DNA of 64,000 bases from Dyadobacter fermentans (GCF_019924045.1 NZ_JAHXBN010000010.1:310001-374000); one strand, 5' to 3'; numbered from the stretch's first letter, positions 52,627 to 62,488 are shown. The notes: generated by a model not told the origin, from the letters alone. Translations and numbers: made by a program.

Positions 52627-52690
52627 TCAGCTTAATCTATACAATTTTGACCATTTTAAGCTAAATATGCAATTATAATCAGCTTAATCT
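52627..52690. repeat. AGCTTAA box cluster upstream of the ATPase gene
   Basis: TCAGCTTAATCT occurs twice as a direct repeat (52627-52638 and 52679-52690). An inverted copy of AGCTTAA (TTAAGCT) lies at 52656-52662 between them, and a weaker GCTTAA at 52693-52698. The region lies at the 5' edge of the ATPase gene and in the divergent gap before the GH20 operon. Confidence 0.6.
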
Positions 52691-52834
52691 TTGCTTAAAG
52701 CGCCACTTTGAGCTAACTATAAATCCGGCCCCGACGCTTTTTGCACCCTTCACTAGTATATTTTGCGCAATTGTCAGTAATTAGGAAGTTGTGTTCCAAA
52801 CATCGGAAAAATCATCCCCCAGCCCTTTTGACCT

Positions 52835-55441
52835 ATGAAAAAATTACTTCCGCTTTCGCTTGTCCTGTGTGGTATGCTGCTGTTTGTGAGCTGCAATAAA
52901 TCGGGCAATGTATCCAAAGAACAGGCCGAGAAAATCGCGGTTTCGTGGAAGCTCGTTAGCAATTTCATCGAACCGCAGGGAAGGTTTGAGGCGCAGTTTA
53001 CGATTAAGAACGGCAGCGATTTTACGTTGGACGCCTCCAACTGGAAGCTGTTCTGGAACATGTCGCCCCGGCCGATCCAGTCGAACAAAACACCGGAGCC
53101 GGCTATTGTGGAGCATATCAATGGAGATTGGTACCAAATGATAGCTGCGAAGGATTTCAAACTCGCGCCGGGCGATTCGGTGGTAATCAAATATACGGGT
53201 ACCGAGGGGGTGGTGAAGGAAACGGATGCACCGCTGGGCTTGTACTTCGTGTTTTATGACCATGAAGGAAAAGAGCAGGAGATCGTCGAAGTGGTGGATT
53301 ATACCATTGAGCCATTTACTACAAAAGAGCAGATCCTGCGGGGCAAAATGGATTTGAAAGAGGTGCCGACCGCCGAAACGCGTTATAAGGCCAATACCGC
53401 ATTTACCAAAGTGAGTGAGGAGCAGCTGCTGAAAATCATTCCTAGTCCGGTCAAACTGGTTCCGGGTGCAGGGACATTCACATTGACAGGCAAAACAAAT
53501 GTATTTTACCAGGAAGGGCTCGAAAACGAAGCCAAATACCTGATCAGCAAATTGAAAACGCTCACCGGCACCGACTTGCCCATCCAGGCCGGCTTACCGG
53601 GCAAAAGTTCTTCGGAAGAAGCTGCCATTGTTTTGAAAACCGGCAAAGTGGTGGTGAATGGCGTTTCCAGCGAAGCATATAATCTCAATATCGGACAGAC
53701 GGGCATTACGATCGAGGGTAGCGATGCTGCCGGTGTGTTCTACGGGGTTCAAAGCCTTTTGCAACTCGCTCCGACGGACGCCTATCAGAAACCCGTCGCT
53801 TCGGTGGCTTTTGGGTTCGTGCAGGTACAGGATGCACCCCGGTTCCAGTTCCGCAGCTTGCATCTGGACGTAGCGCGCAACTTCCAGACGAAGGAATCGG
53901 TGAAGCGCATTATCGACCTGCTTTCTTCTTATAAGGTAAATCATTTGCTGCTTTATACCACAGAGGACGAAGGCTGGCGGATTGAGATCGATGGTTTGCC
54001 CGAGCTCACGCAGGTAGGCGCGCAGCGCCAGCACACGTCCGGTATGAACGCGAACGCATTGCACCCGGGCTATGGGTCGGGACCGGTTGCCCATGAGAAA
54101 GGCAAGCATGGCAGCGGCTACTATACCAAGGCCGATTTCATTGAAATACTCAAATATGCGCACGAGCGGCACATCAAGATTATCCCTGAGCTGAACTTTC
54201 CCGGTCACGCGCTGGCGGCTATCAAATCGATGGAGGCGCGGTATGAGCGGTTGATGAAGGAAGGCAAAGAGAAAGAAGCCAATGAGTACCGTTTGATAGA
54301 TCCGGACGACAAGTCGGTTTACATTTCGGCACAGGGCTATAAGAACAATGTCGTGAGCCCGGCCCGGGAGTCGACCTACAATTTCTTTGTGAAAGTGGTG
54401 GATGAAATCGCGAAACTATATGAGCAAGCGGGTTTGAAAATGGATACTTTCCATACCGGCGGCGATGAAGTGGCGGATGGCGTGTGGACGAAATCGCCGA
54501 TGGCCGCCAAGCTGTTGCAGGAGCATCCCGAGGTGAAAGGGCCGCGCTATCTGCAAACCTATTTTTTCAGAAAACTCCTCCCTATGCTCGAAAAACGCAA
54601 CTTGAAAGTGCATGGTTGGGAAGAAGTAGCATTGAACAAAACGGAAACAGGCGCTTACCTTGCGAATCCGGAATTCGTGGGGCGCCAGGTGTATCCCTAC
54701 GTTTGGAACAATGTGTATGACGTAGACCTGGGTAATCGCCTGGCAAATGCGGGTTATCCGGTGGTGCTCTGCAATGTGACCAACTTCTATTTCGACATGT
54801 CGTACAACAACGATCCCAAGGAGCCCGGCCTGTATTGGGGCGGGTTTGTGGACACGCGCGACAACTGGGCATTTGCGCCGTTCAATATGTTCCGTACCAC
54901 TGAGGAAACGGCCATGGGCAAGCCGATGAAGGAAGAGTTTGTCGGGAAGCAGCTGATGAAGCCAGAGGCGCGCAAGAACGTGTATGGTGTAGAGGCGCAG
55001 CTTTGGAGCGAAACGATCAAAGGTCGTGATATGATGGAATATTCGATCCTGCCTAAGCTTTTGGGCTTCTCCGAAAGTGCCTGGGCAGCCGAACGGAAGT
55101 GGGAAAACGTGGCCGACGATGCCGCCAGAAAGGCCATGATGGCCGAGGGCTGGAATATTTTTGCAAACTCGATAGCCCAAAAGCATCTCCCGAGACTAAA
55201 GTATATCAACGGGGGCTATAATTACCGCCTGCCTCAACCGGGCGCGATCATAGAAAACGGAATGCTGAAAGCGAATGTGGAGCTGCCAGGCCTGGCAATC
55301 CGCTACACGACCGACGGCTCCGAGCCTACCGAAACTTCACAACTTTACGAAAACCCTGTGAAAGTTTCGGGTACTGTTACGCTGAAAAGCTTCGATCTGG
55401 CCGGACGATCGAGTCGCAGCAGTGTAGTGACAGCCCGTTGA
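52835..55441 (+). CDS. Beta-N-acetylhexosaminidase, GH20, lipoprotein
   Basis: This 868-residue lipoprotein (LFVSC lipobox) has a chitobiase-type carbohydrate-binding domain (about 35-170), then a GH20 N-terminal domain (about 205-325) and the catalytic TIM barrel (about 335-740). The catalytic pair Asp544-Glu545 sits in HTGGDEVADG. A C-terminal chitobiase-type domain (IRYTTDGSEPTETSQLYENP) completes it. It removes terminal GlcNAc or GalNAc from chitooligosaccharides and glycans, probably on the cell surface. First of four co-directional genes for N-acetylhexosamine use. Confidence 0.96.
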   Translation: MKKLLPLSLVLCGMLLFVSCNKSGNVSKEQAEKIAVSWKLVSNFIEPQGRFEAQFTIKNGSDFTLDASNWKLFWNMSPRPIQSNKTPEPAIVEHINGDWYQMIAAKDFKLAPGDSVVIKYTGTEGVVKETDAPLGLYFVFYDHEGKEQEIVEVVDYTIEPFTTKEQILRGKMDLKEVPTAETRYKANTAFTKVSEEQLLKIIPSPVKLVPGAGTFTLTGKTNVFYQEGLENEAKYLISKLKTLTGTDLPIQAGLPGKSSSEEAAIVLKTGKVVVNGVSSEAYNLNIGQTGITIEGSDAAGVFYGVQSLLQLAPTDAYQKPVASVAFGFVQVQDAPRFQFRSLHLDVARNFQTKESVKRIIDLLSSYKVNHLLLYTTEDEGWRIEIDGLPELTQVGAQRQHTSGMNANALHPGYGSGPVAHEKGKHGSGYYTKADFIEILKYAHERHIKIIPELNFPGHALAAIKSMEARYERLMKEGKEKEANEYRLIDPDDKSVYISAQGYKNNVVSPARESTYNFFVKVVDEIAKLYEQAGLKMDTFHTGGDEVADGVWTKSPMAAKLLQEHPEVKGPRYLQTYFFRKLLPMLEKRNLKVHGWEEVALNKTETGAYLANPEFVGRQVYPYVWNNVYDVDLGNRLANAGYPVVLCNVTNFYFDMSYNNDPKEPGLYWGGFVDTRDNWAFAPFNMFRTTEETAMGKPMKEEFVGKQLMKPEARKNVYGVEAQLWSETIKGRDMMEYSILPKLLGFSESAWAAERKWENVADDAARKAMMAEGWNIFANSIAQKHLPRLKYINGGYNYRLPQPGAIIENGMLKANVELPGLAIRYTTDGSEPTETSQLYENPVKVSGTVTLKSFDLAGRSSRSSVVTAR

Positions 55442-55488
55442 CCGAACTGATCGTTTAACGCAGCTTACAGCTCAACTCCTCACCGTCG

Positions 55489-56319
55489 ATGAACATTGGT
55501 GTAGATCTCGGCGGCACGAACATTCGTGCCGGTATCGAGTCGGGTGGCCATATTACCCGGCAAAATCAGACATTACTGGCCAACAAACATTCACTATCGG
55601 CAACGCTCGACCAGCTGATGGACGTGATCCGTCCGCTGACGGCCTACCCCGTAAAAGGGATAGGGATAGGAGTACCTTCGGTCGTGGATGTGAACAAAGG
55701 CATTGTTTATAATGTCATGAATATTCCTTCGTGGGAAGAGGTCGCATTGCGCGATATTGTAGAAAAAGAGTTCAATCTGCCGGTTTCGGTGAATAATGAT
55801 GTGAATTGCTTCATACTCGGGGAGCACCGGTTCGGGCTGGCCCGGAAATTCCGGTCGGTAATCGGGATGGCGATCGGTACCGGGCTGGGCTCGGGCATTA
55901 TCATCGATAACCACTTATATGCGGGAAAGAATTGCGGAGCAGGGGAAATCGGGATGCTGCCTTACAAAGATTCGATATTGGAAAACTATGTATGCAGCCG
56001 GTTTTTCGAAGATTCACTGGGGATCGATGCATTTGCAGCGCACGAAGCGGCACTGAAAGGCAGCAAGGAGGCGATGGAAGTCTGGGAAGAATTCGGAGTA
56101 CATTTGGGCGCGGTGATCAAGGCGATCATGTACACTTACGACCCCGAGGCGATCGTCATGGGCGGCTCCATTGCCAAGGCCAACCGGTTTTTTCAGGATA
56201 GTATGCTGGAAAGCATTCAGGATTTTGCTTATCCCGAGTCTTTGAAAAAGCTGACATTGCTGTTATCCGAAAACGAGAATATTGCATTGCTGGGCGCTGC
56301 GGCGCTGCTCGACGATTGA
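55489..56319 (+). CDS. ROK-family sugar kinase lacking the zinc motif
   Basis: This 276-residue cytosolic kinase has the N-terminal phosphate-binding motif MNIGVDLGGTNIRAG (1-15), a second VNNDVNCFILGEHRFG with catalytic Asp, and the adenosine site IGMAIGTGLGSGIII. The usual ROK zinc motif (GH then CxCGxxGC) is missing: after GAGEIG comes MLPYKDSILENYVCSRFF. The likely substrate is GlcNAc, GalNAc or ManNAc released by the GH20 upstream. Gap 47 nt; the transporter follows in 51 nt. Confidence 0.9.
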   Translation: MNIGVDLGGTNIRAGIESGGHITRQNQTLLANKHSLSATLDQLMDVIRPLTAYPVKGIGIGVPSVVDVNKGIVYNVMNIPSWEEVALRDIVEKEFNLPVSVNNDVNCFILGEHRFGLARKFRSVIGMAIGTGLGSGIIIDNHLYAGKNCGAGEIGMLPYKDSILENYVCSRFFEDSLGIDAFAAHEAALKGSKEAMEVWEEFGVHLGAVIKAIMYTYDPEAIVMGGSIAKANRFFQDSMLESIQDFAYPESLKKLTLLLSENENIALLGAAALLDD

Positions 56320-56370
56320 TGTAATGCAGTTTTAGATTTAAATTAGGCTACCAAACCACGCGCGGCCCTC

Positions 56371-57627
56371 ATGCAAAGGAACATTTTCATCGTAGTACTG
56401 ATCTTCCTGATCTTTTTCGTCATTTCCTTCCTGACCAACATCCTAGGTCCGATCATTCCTGATATCGTCAAAAGTTTCGATCTCAGCATTGGCCTGGCTG
56501 GTTTCCTGCCGTTTGCATTCTTTGTTGCCTACGGGGTAATGTCGATTCCGGCGGGGTTGATGGTGGAGAAGTTCGGTGAGAAAGTAATGCTGATCAGCGC
56601 GTTCCTGTTAGCGTTCGGGGGAGCATTACTCTTTGCATTGATACCAGGTTTTGCGATTGCGCTGTTTTCCTTGTTCCTGATTGGCATTGGAATGGCCATT
56701 TTGCAGGTAGTCATTAATCCATTGCTGAGAGTTTCGGGTGGCGAGGAGAAGTTTGCATTCTATTCCGTACTGGCACAGCTATTTTTTGGCGCGGCGTCGT
56801 TTCTGAGCCCATTGCTTTACAGTTATTTAGTATTGAATGTCCATTCAGGGAATTCCGGTTTTTTAATTGATATACTCAATGGCCTGGTGCCCGAGAACCT
56901 GAAATGGGTTTCGCTGTATTGGGTGTTCGCGGTGATTGCACTGGCAATGGTAGTAGTGATCGCTTTGGTGAAATTTCCGAAGGTGGAATTGCTGGAAGAC
57001 GAGCGGATCGATGTTGGGAAATCATTCAGTGAATTAGCCGGGAACAAATGGGTATGGCTCTTTTTCCTCGGGATATTTGCCTACGTGGGCACCGAGCAGG
57101 GCATTGCCAACTGGATTTCACAATTCCTGCAAACCTATCATGGAGTAGATCCGGCCACGACCGGCGCTTCGGTGATTTCCTATTTTTGGGGCTTGCTTAC
57201 GATCGGCTGTTTCCTGGGATTGATATTGCTGAAAATCTTCGATAGCCGGAAAGTGCTGATATTTTTCACCTGCGGAGGCATTGCATCGTTGCTGATGGCT
57301 TTATTCGGATCCAAAGAAATGGCTTTGATCGGCTTCCCGATGGCGGGTTTCTTTGCCTCTGTAATGTATTCGGTGATATTTTCACTGGCATTAAACTCGG
57401 TGCCGAAACATCACGGGACGTTCTCCGGCATTCTTTGCGCGGGCATTGCGGGAGGGGCGGTAGTGCCGCTCATCGTCGGCGGGCTGGGTGAATTAGTGGG
57501 GTTGCGCTTCGCGATGCTTTTCCTGCTCATTCCACTGGGTTATATTTTGAGTATCGGAATGTGGGCCAAACCGCTCGTCAACAATGAAACGGTATCGAGC
57601 GTGAAGGAGCTGTTCAAGCTCGGCTGA
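56371..57627 (+). CDS. FucP/NagP-type sugar MFS transporter
   Basis: This 418-residue inner-membrane symporter has 12 predicted helices. The family-typical first helix sits at about 3-30 (IFIVVLIFLIFFVISFLTNI), then IPAGLMVEKFGEKVML and a second six-helix half from about 228. It belongs to the FHS family that imports fucose, glucose/galactose or, as NagP, N-acetylglucosamine. Placement behind GH20 and the ROK kinase points to an N-acetylhexosamine. It ends 12 nt before the regulator. Confidence 0.93.
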   Translation: MQRNIFIVVLIFLIFFVISFLTNILGPIIPDIVKSFDLSIGLAGFLPFAFFVAYGVMSIPAGLMVEKFGEKVMLISAFLLAFGGALLFALIPGFAIALFSLFLIGIGMAILQVVINPLLRVSGGEEKFAFYSVLAQLFFGAASFLSPLLYSYLVLNVHSGNSGFLIDILNGLVPENLKWVSLYWVFAVIALAMVVVIALVKFPKVELLEDERIDVGKSFSELAGNKWVWLFFLGIFAYVGTEQGIANWISQFLQTYHGVDPATTGASVISYFWGLLTIGCFLGLILLKIFDSRKVLIFFTCGGIASLLMALFGSKEMALIGFPMAGFFASVMYSVIFSLALNSVPKHHGTFSGILCAGIAGGAVVPLIVGGLGELVGLRFAMLFLLIPLGYILSIGMWAKPLVNNETVSSVKELFKLG

Positions 57628-57639
57628 AAGGATATTTAT

Positions 57640-58800
57640 ATGTACAAAATCATTCTCCTGCTCGATTTTGCCGAAGAATACAGTAAGAGCCTGATGAAGG
57701 GGATCAATGCGTATTCCAAAGAATTCGGCCCCTGGATCTTCTGCCGCATGCCGCTTTTCCATCGCGAGACGATCGGGATCGACGGTATCCTCAAATGGGC
57801 ATTGGAATGGGGCGCGGACGGCATCGTAGGACAATTGTATAATAAAGAGATTGACAAGATCGTTCGGGCCGGGATTCCGGTCATTGCGCAGGACTTCAAG
57901 GAAAGGTTTACCGAGATTCCCAACATCACAGGCGCCTACCACGAAGCCGGCCAAATGGGTGCCGATTACTTCCTCAAAAAAGGTTTTACCAACTTTGCAT
58001 TTTACGGTTTCAACGACATCGTGTGGTCACGCGAGCGCGCGGAGGGCTTTGAAGAACATTTGCGGAAGAAAGGGCATAAAGTACACTACTTCGAGCATAA
58101 AAAAGCGCGCTCGACGGAGCTTTGGTATTATAAACCCAGCTCGCTGAGCCGCTGGCTAAAATCGCTGCCGAAGCCGATCGGCCTTATGACCTGCGACGAT
58201 AACCAGGGCCAGCACATCACCGAGGCTTGCAGGCACGTGGGCATACGCATACCCGAGGAAGTGGCTGTGCTAGGTGTGGATAATGATGAAATGATTTGCG
58301 ACCTGTCCGACCCTCCGCTTTCGAGCATTGCACTAGATGTTGAAAAAGGGGGTTATGATGCTGCCAAACTGCTCGATCATATGATCAAACATGGCACTAC
58401 GGACTACTACGACGTGATAGTACGCCCTACCCAGGTCATTACCCGGCATTCGACGGATATTTATGCTACGGCCGATGACCACATTGCGTCATCATTGAAA
58501 TACATCCACCAGAACATCGACAAAAACCTGCACGTGGACGAAGTCGTGAAGCAGGTACCGCTGTCGCGCCGGGCATTGGAAAAGCGCTTTCTGGAAATCA
58601 CCGGTTACCCGATTTACAAATACATTTTCAACCTGCGGATCGAGAAATTCACGCAGAAGTTGCTCGATACCGATATGTCGGTGTTTGAAATCGCGCTGGA
58701 TATGGGTCTGGGGGACAGCAAAAATATAGCCCGCCAATTCAGGCAGGCTAAGGGATGCAGCCCAAGTGCTTATCGGAATAAGTACCTGGCTGGGAAGTGA
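57640..58800 (+). CDS. XylR-type regulator: PBP-like sensor fused to AraC DNA-binding domain
   Basis: In this 386-residue regulator, residues 1 to about 270 form a LacI-type periplasmic-binding-protein-like sensor without an N-terminal HTH (YFLKKGFTNFAFYGF, PIGLMTCDDNQGQHITEACR, VAVLGVDNDEMICDLSDPPL). Residues 285-386 are an AraC-type double HTH (LHVDEVVKQVPLSRRALEKR and MSVFEIALDMGLGDSKNIAR). That order is the XylR architecture. It is the last gene of the GH20 unit and presumably controls it in response to an amino sugar (inference). Confidence 0.93.
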   Translation: MYKIILLLDFAEEYSKSLMKGINAYSKEFGPWIFCRMPLFHRETIGIDGILKWALEWGADGIVGQLYNKEIDKIVRAGIPVIAQDFKERFTEIPNITGAYHEAGQMGADYFLKKGFTNFAFYGFNDIVWSRERAEGFEEHLRKKGHKVHYFEHKKARSTELWYYKPSSLSRWLKSLPKPIGLMTCDDNQGQHITEACRHVGIRIPEEVAVLGVDNDEMICDLSDPPLSSIALDVEKGGYDAAKLLDHMIKHGTTDYYDVIVRPTQVITRHSTDIYATADDHIASSLKYIHQNIDKNLHVDEVVKQVPLSRRALEKRFLEITGYPIYKYIFNLRIEKFTQKLLDTDMSVFEIALDMGLGDSKNIARQFRQAKGCSPSAYRNKYLAGK

Positions 58801-58807
58801 GGTTTGT

Positions 58808-58920
58808 GAAGTTTAGAGTTTATGAGTTTAGAGTTCAGAGTTTAAAGTATAGGGTTGAGAGTTAAAATTTAAACTCTGAACTTTCAACTCTGAACCCTAA
58901 ACTCTCAACTCATAAACTTC
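58808..58920. repeat. 113-nt imperfect inverted repeat built from AGAGTT units, bidirectional terminator candidate
   Basis: The left arm is a string of AGAGTT and GAGTTT units; the right arm is the complementary AACTCT/AAACTC string. They meet at AGAGTT-N8-AACTCT (58858-58877), and the outer ends GAAGTTTA/TAAACTTC also pair. It fills the gap between two convergent genes (stops at 58800 and 58922), which fits termination from both sides. Confidence 0.85.
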
Positions 58921-58921
58921 C

Positions 58922-60961
58922 TTACCAAATCACAATTCGGGATGAATCAGGCAGTACCATCTTGCTTCCGGCGCCGCAGCTCCAAGCCGCCTGGAACTCC
59001 TTCAAATGCGGCAACGGGCCGTTGATACGGTCACGGGCCGGTGAATGTGGGTCAGTTTGTACCTGGTTACGCAATGCCTCGTCGGTGGTGTTCATGTGCC
59101 AAACCTGCGCCCAACCGAGAAAGAAACGCTGTTTCCAGGTGAAGCCGTCGATCGGTGCTGGCTCCTTGCCGTTGAATGACTTTTCCAAAGCATAATAGGC
59201 CAATGTCAGACCGCCAAGGTCGGCAACGTTTTCGCCGATGGTCAATGCGCCGTTGATTTTGAAACCGGGCAATGCCTCGATGCCGCTGAAATAGTCTATG
59301 TAACGTTTGGTCAGCTTGTCGAAGTTGGCGCGGTCGGCGGCGGTCCACCAGTTTTTGAGGTTACCCTCATCGTCGAATTGCGAGCCCTGGTCGTCGAAAC
59401 CGTGGGTAAACTCATGGCCGATCACGGCAATGATACCGCCATAGTTGATCGCATCGTCGGCATTGCGGTTATAGAATGGCGGTTGCAGGATACCGGCCGG
59501 GAATACCACCTCGTTGTTCAGTGGGTTGTAATAAGCATTCACCGTCTGCGGGGTCATGAGCCATTCCTTCTTATCCACTTCCTTGCCGATCTTGTCCACA
59601 TTCTCCTTATGCGCGAACAGCGACGCTGAAATCACGTTCTCAAACAGCTCGTCCGGCGCGATTTCGATGGAAGAGTAATCCTTCCATTTATCGGGATAGC
59701 CTATTTTGTAGGTAAATGCTTTGAGTTTCTTATGTGCTTTTGCCTTGGTGGAATCGCTCATCCAGGTTAGCTTGTCGATGCGCTCGCCGTACACGGTACG
59801 CACGTTTTCGATCATTTCGGAGACCTTTTTCTTATCCTCTTCCGGGAAGTACTTCTTCACAAACAGCTTGCCGAGCGGCATACCGAGCAAACCATCGGTC
59901 GAGCGGATGGCGCGTTCCACGCGGCCTTTCTGCTGCTTGGTACCTCGCATTACCGTCGAGAAGAAGCGGAAATCTTCCTGGTCGTACTTTTTAGGTAAAT
60001 AACCTGCGAAGGTTGAGAGCAACTGCCATTTGGAATATAGTTTCAAAGTGGCAATCGGCGTAGCCTTCAACAGCTTGTTCAGGTTTTGCAAATAGGCTTT
60101 GTTCTGAACAACTAGGGTGTCGGTTTTGATATCCTGCTTATCTGCAAATGTTTTCTGGTCGAAATCGGGGATCAGCTTCTCGAAATCGGCGAAGGCCATT
60201 TTGTTATAAGTCTTCACCGGGTCGCGCAGTTCCACATTGGTCAGTTGCAACTTGGCTACTTTGGTTTCGAAGTCAAGAATGGTCTGGCCCGGGTTGGCTT
60301 CGGGAAAGCCTGCCATGGAGAACATCTTGTCGATGTGCTTCACAAACTCGCCGCGCACTTTCACCGTGCTGGAATCCGTACGGTCATAGTAGCTGCGCTC
60401 ACCGAGGCTAAGGCCGTCCTGGCCCTGGTAGAGGATATTGACCTTGCTGTTTCTCAAATCGCCTTCTACTCCAAAGCCGGTTACGGTTTCCACGCCTACC
60501 TTCTGCATTTCTCCGGCAACAGCTGCGAGGTCTTTCAGAGAGGCAACTGCATTTATTTTGTCAAGATAAGGTTTCAGAGGCTCTAATGCACGTTTTTCTA
60601 CCGTTGTGGTATCGAGGAACGACTGGTAGTAATCGGCGATCTGCTGCTCTTCGGTACCTTTCTTTCGGTCCTGAACTTTGGTAATCTCTTCGATAATACC
60701 TTTCAGGCGGACTTCTTTGTTCTCTTTATCCAAAATCCCGAATGCACCCCAGCGGCTTTCTGTGCCGGGGATCGGGTTTTTCTTTTTCCAACCGCCATTG
60801 GCGTAGGTGTCGAAGTCGTCGCAAGCTTTGGCTGTCGAATCGAGAGAGCTCACGTCGAAGCCGGGTACTTTGGTGGTGTCCGTTTCCTCCTTTTCTTTTT
60901 TACATCCTGCCAGGCTCACCACAAGGGCCAAAGCGGCAGCACGGAATGCGGCTGATTTCAT
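58922..60961 (-). CDS. M13-family metallopeptidase (PepO/neprilysin-like), lipoprotein
   Basis: This 679-residue protein has lipobox LAGC (Cys20) and a long N-terminal M13 helical domain. The zinc site is IGHEFTHGFDDQGSQFD (HExxH near 514), with third ligand and partner in GENVADLGGL, after NAYYNPLNNEVVFPAGILQP. The C-terminal CxxW-like WSCGAGSKM is also family-typical. It degrades oligopeptides in the periplasm. The peptide transporter upstream (37-nt gap) supports a peptide-use operon. The last codons overlap no gene; the AGAGTT repeat follows. Confidence 0.96.
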   Translation of the reverse strand: MKSAAFRAAALALVVSLAGCKKEKEETDTTKVPGFDVSSLDSTAKACDDFDTYANGGWKKKNPIPGTESRWGAFGILDKENKEVRLKGIIEEITKVQDRKKGTEEQQIADYYQSFLDTTTVEKRALEPLKPYLDKINAVASLKDLAAVAGEMQKVGVETVTGFGVEGDLRNSKVNILYQGQDGLSLGERSYYDRTDSSTVKVRGEFVKHIDKMFSMAGFPEANPGQTILDFETKVAKLQLTNVELRDPVKTYNKMAFADFEKLIPDFDQKTFADKQDIKTDTLVVQNKAYLQNLNKLLKATPIATLKLYSKWQLLSTFAGYLPKKYDQEDFRFFSTVMRGTKQQKGRVERAIRSTDGLLGMPLGKLFVKKYFPEEDKKKVSEMIENVRTVYGERIDKLTWMSDSTKAKAHKKLKAFTYKIGYPDKWKDYSSIEIAPDELFENVISASLFAHKENVDKIGKEVDKKEWLMTPQTVNAYYNPLNNEVVFPAGILQPPFYNRNADDAINYGGIIAVIGHEFTHGFDDQGSQFDDEGNLKNWWTAADRANFDKLTKRYIDYFSGIEALPGFKINGALTIGENVADLGGLTLAYYALEKSFNGKEPAPIDGFTWKQRFFLGWAQVWHMNTTDEALRNQVQTDPHSPARDRINGPLPHLKEFQAAWSCGAGSKMVLPDSSRIVIW

Positions 60962-60997
60962 TTTTTGATGTATTTGTTTTTGAAGTATATAAAAGAC

Positions 60998-62488
60998 TTA
61001 GTGAATACCGCCCATCCAGCCTTTGATCGGCTTCCAGAACACGAGCAGGATCAAACCAAAGATGGTCGTAATAATGGCCACCTGGTTGAACAATGCCGGC
61101 ATTTGCAGGATATTGGATTCGTCGAAACCGCCTGCGAAGAGACCCGCGATGAGGTTGCCCAGCGATGCACCTACGAACCAGATACCCATTAGCTGGCTCA
61201 CATAACGCTTAGGCGCCAGTTTAGTATAAGAGCTCAATCCGACAGGGCTCACGCAAAGTTCGCCGATCGTGTGAAGGAAGTAGGTAAATGTGAGGAAAAA
61301 CGGCGAAGCAAGTTCACCTTTGACCGCGATATTGGAGGCCGCCACCATCACGAAAAAGCTCAGACCGAGCAATATCAAACCCATCGCGAATTTGACAGGA
61401 ATGGAAGGGTTGCGGTTTTGAGATGAAAGCGATATCCAAAGGCTCGCAAGTACAGGCGCAAAGATCAAAACGAAAGTAGGCTGGAAGTTCTGAAACCAGC
61501 TTGATGGGACCTCCCACCCGCCGATCATGCGTTGGGTGTGGCGTTCCGCGAAGATCTGCAATGACGTGCCTGCCTGCTCGTAACCCGCCCAGAACAATGC
61601 AATGGCAAGGAAGAGAATAATAAGTACGCCAACGCGGTATTTCTCCACGCGCGTAAGTCCGCCTGCGATGAGGATAAACAGGAAGTAGGCAGCAGAAATG
61701 GATACGATAATGATACCGGCGCCCTGCGCCAGGCCCTGCGCGGTGGTCATATTAATAGTACCTGTGGTTTGCAGCACGACCAGGAACACGACCAGCAATG
61801 CGATCAACCCGTAGCCGAGCATTTTGTTGCTGTTAGATGCAGGTGCGACTTCTTCGCTGGCTTCTTTTGCGGACGGCACCTCGCCAAGCCCTTTCAGGTG
61901 CGTAGCGCTTCCATACCGGAAAACGATCAATCCAAGCAACATCCCAATGGCCGCTGCTCCAAAGCCCATATGCCAGTTGACCTTTTCGCCCAGGTAACCA
62001 ACAATGGCGATACCCAGGAAGGAGCCCAGGTTGATACCCATATAAAAGATGGAAAATGCCGCGTCACGGCGTGCCCCGCCTTCGGGGTAAAGCTCGCCGA
62101 CGATGGAACTGATATTCGGTTTCAACAGTCCGGTGCCTATTGCTACCGTGCTTAGTCCGAGAAAGAATATGGCCGGCCCGGCGGGCACTGCCAGGATAAT
62201 GTGCCCCAGCATGATAACGATACCTCCGTACCAGATGGCCTTTTTCTGCCCCAGAATATTGTCTGCCAACCAGCCACCGGGCAGTGTGAGCAAATAAACG
62301 GAAGCAGTATAAAGCCCGTAAATGGCCGTTCCTTCGGCTGCACTCATTCCCATTCCGCCTTTGATATTATCGAGGAGAAAAAGCAGAAGAATGGCCCGCA
62401 TGCCATAATAGCTGAAACGTTCCCACATTTCGGCAAAGAACAAGACATACAGTCCTTTGGGGTGTTTTTGGGAAATCTGTGAAGACAT
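60998..62488 (-). CDS. POT-family proton-dependent peptide transporter
   Basis: This 496-residue inner-membrane protein has about 14 helices. The POT signatures are present: FAEMWERFSYYGMRAILLLF (19-38; the ExxER-type motif) and GSFLGIAIVGYLGEKVNWHMG. It imports di- and tripeptides with protons. It precedes the M13 peptidase by 37 nt, so peptides and their import are linked. A further motif SPVGLSSYTKLAPKRY is typical. Confidence 0.95.
   Translation of the reverse strand: MSSQISQKHPKGLYVLFFAEMWERFSYYGMRAILLLFLLDNIKGGMGMSAAEGTAIYGLYTASVYLLTLPGGWLADNILGQKKAIWYGGIVIMLGHIILAVPAGPAIFFLGLSTVAIGTGLLKPNISSIVGELYPEGGARRDAAFSIFYMGINLGSFLGIAIVGYLGEKVNWHMGFGAAAIGMLLGLIVFRYGSATHLKGLGEVPSAKEASEEVAPASNSNKMLGYGLIALLVVFLVVLQTTGTINMTTAQGLAQGAGIIIVSISAAYFLFILIAGGLTRVEKYRVGVLIILFLAIALFWAGYEQAGTSLQIFAERHTQRMIGGWEVPSSWFQNFQPTFVLIFAPVLASLWISLSSQNRNPSIPVKFAMGLILLGLSFFVMVAASNIAVKGELASPFFLTFTYFLHTIGELCVSPVGLSSYTKLAPKRYVSQLMGIWFVGASLGNLIAGLFAGGFDESNILQMPALFNQVAIITTIFGLILLVFWKPIKGWMGGIH

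Noticed and set aside
58808..58920. Possible CRISPR-like array in the AGAGTT repeat
   Set aside because: Units are 6-7 nt, degenerate and arranged as an inverted repeat with no unique spacers; no cas genes are near.
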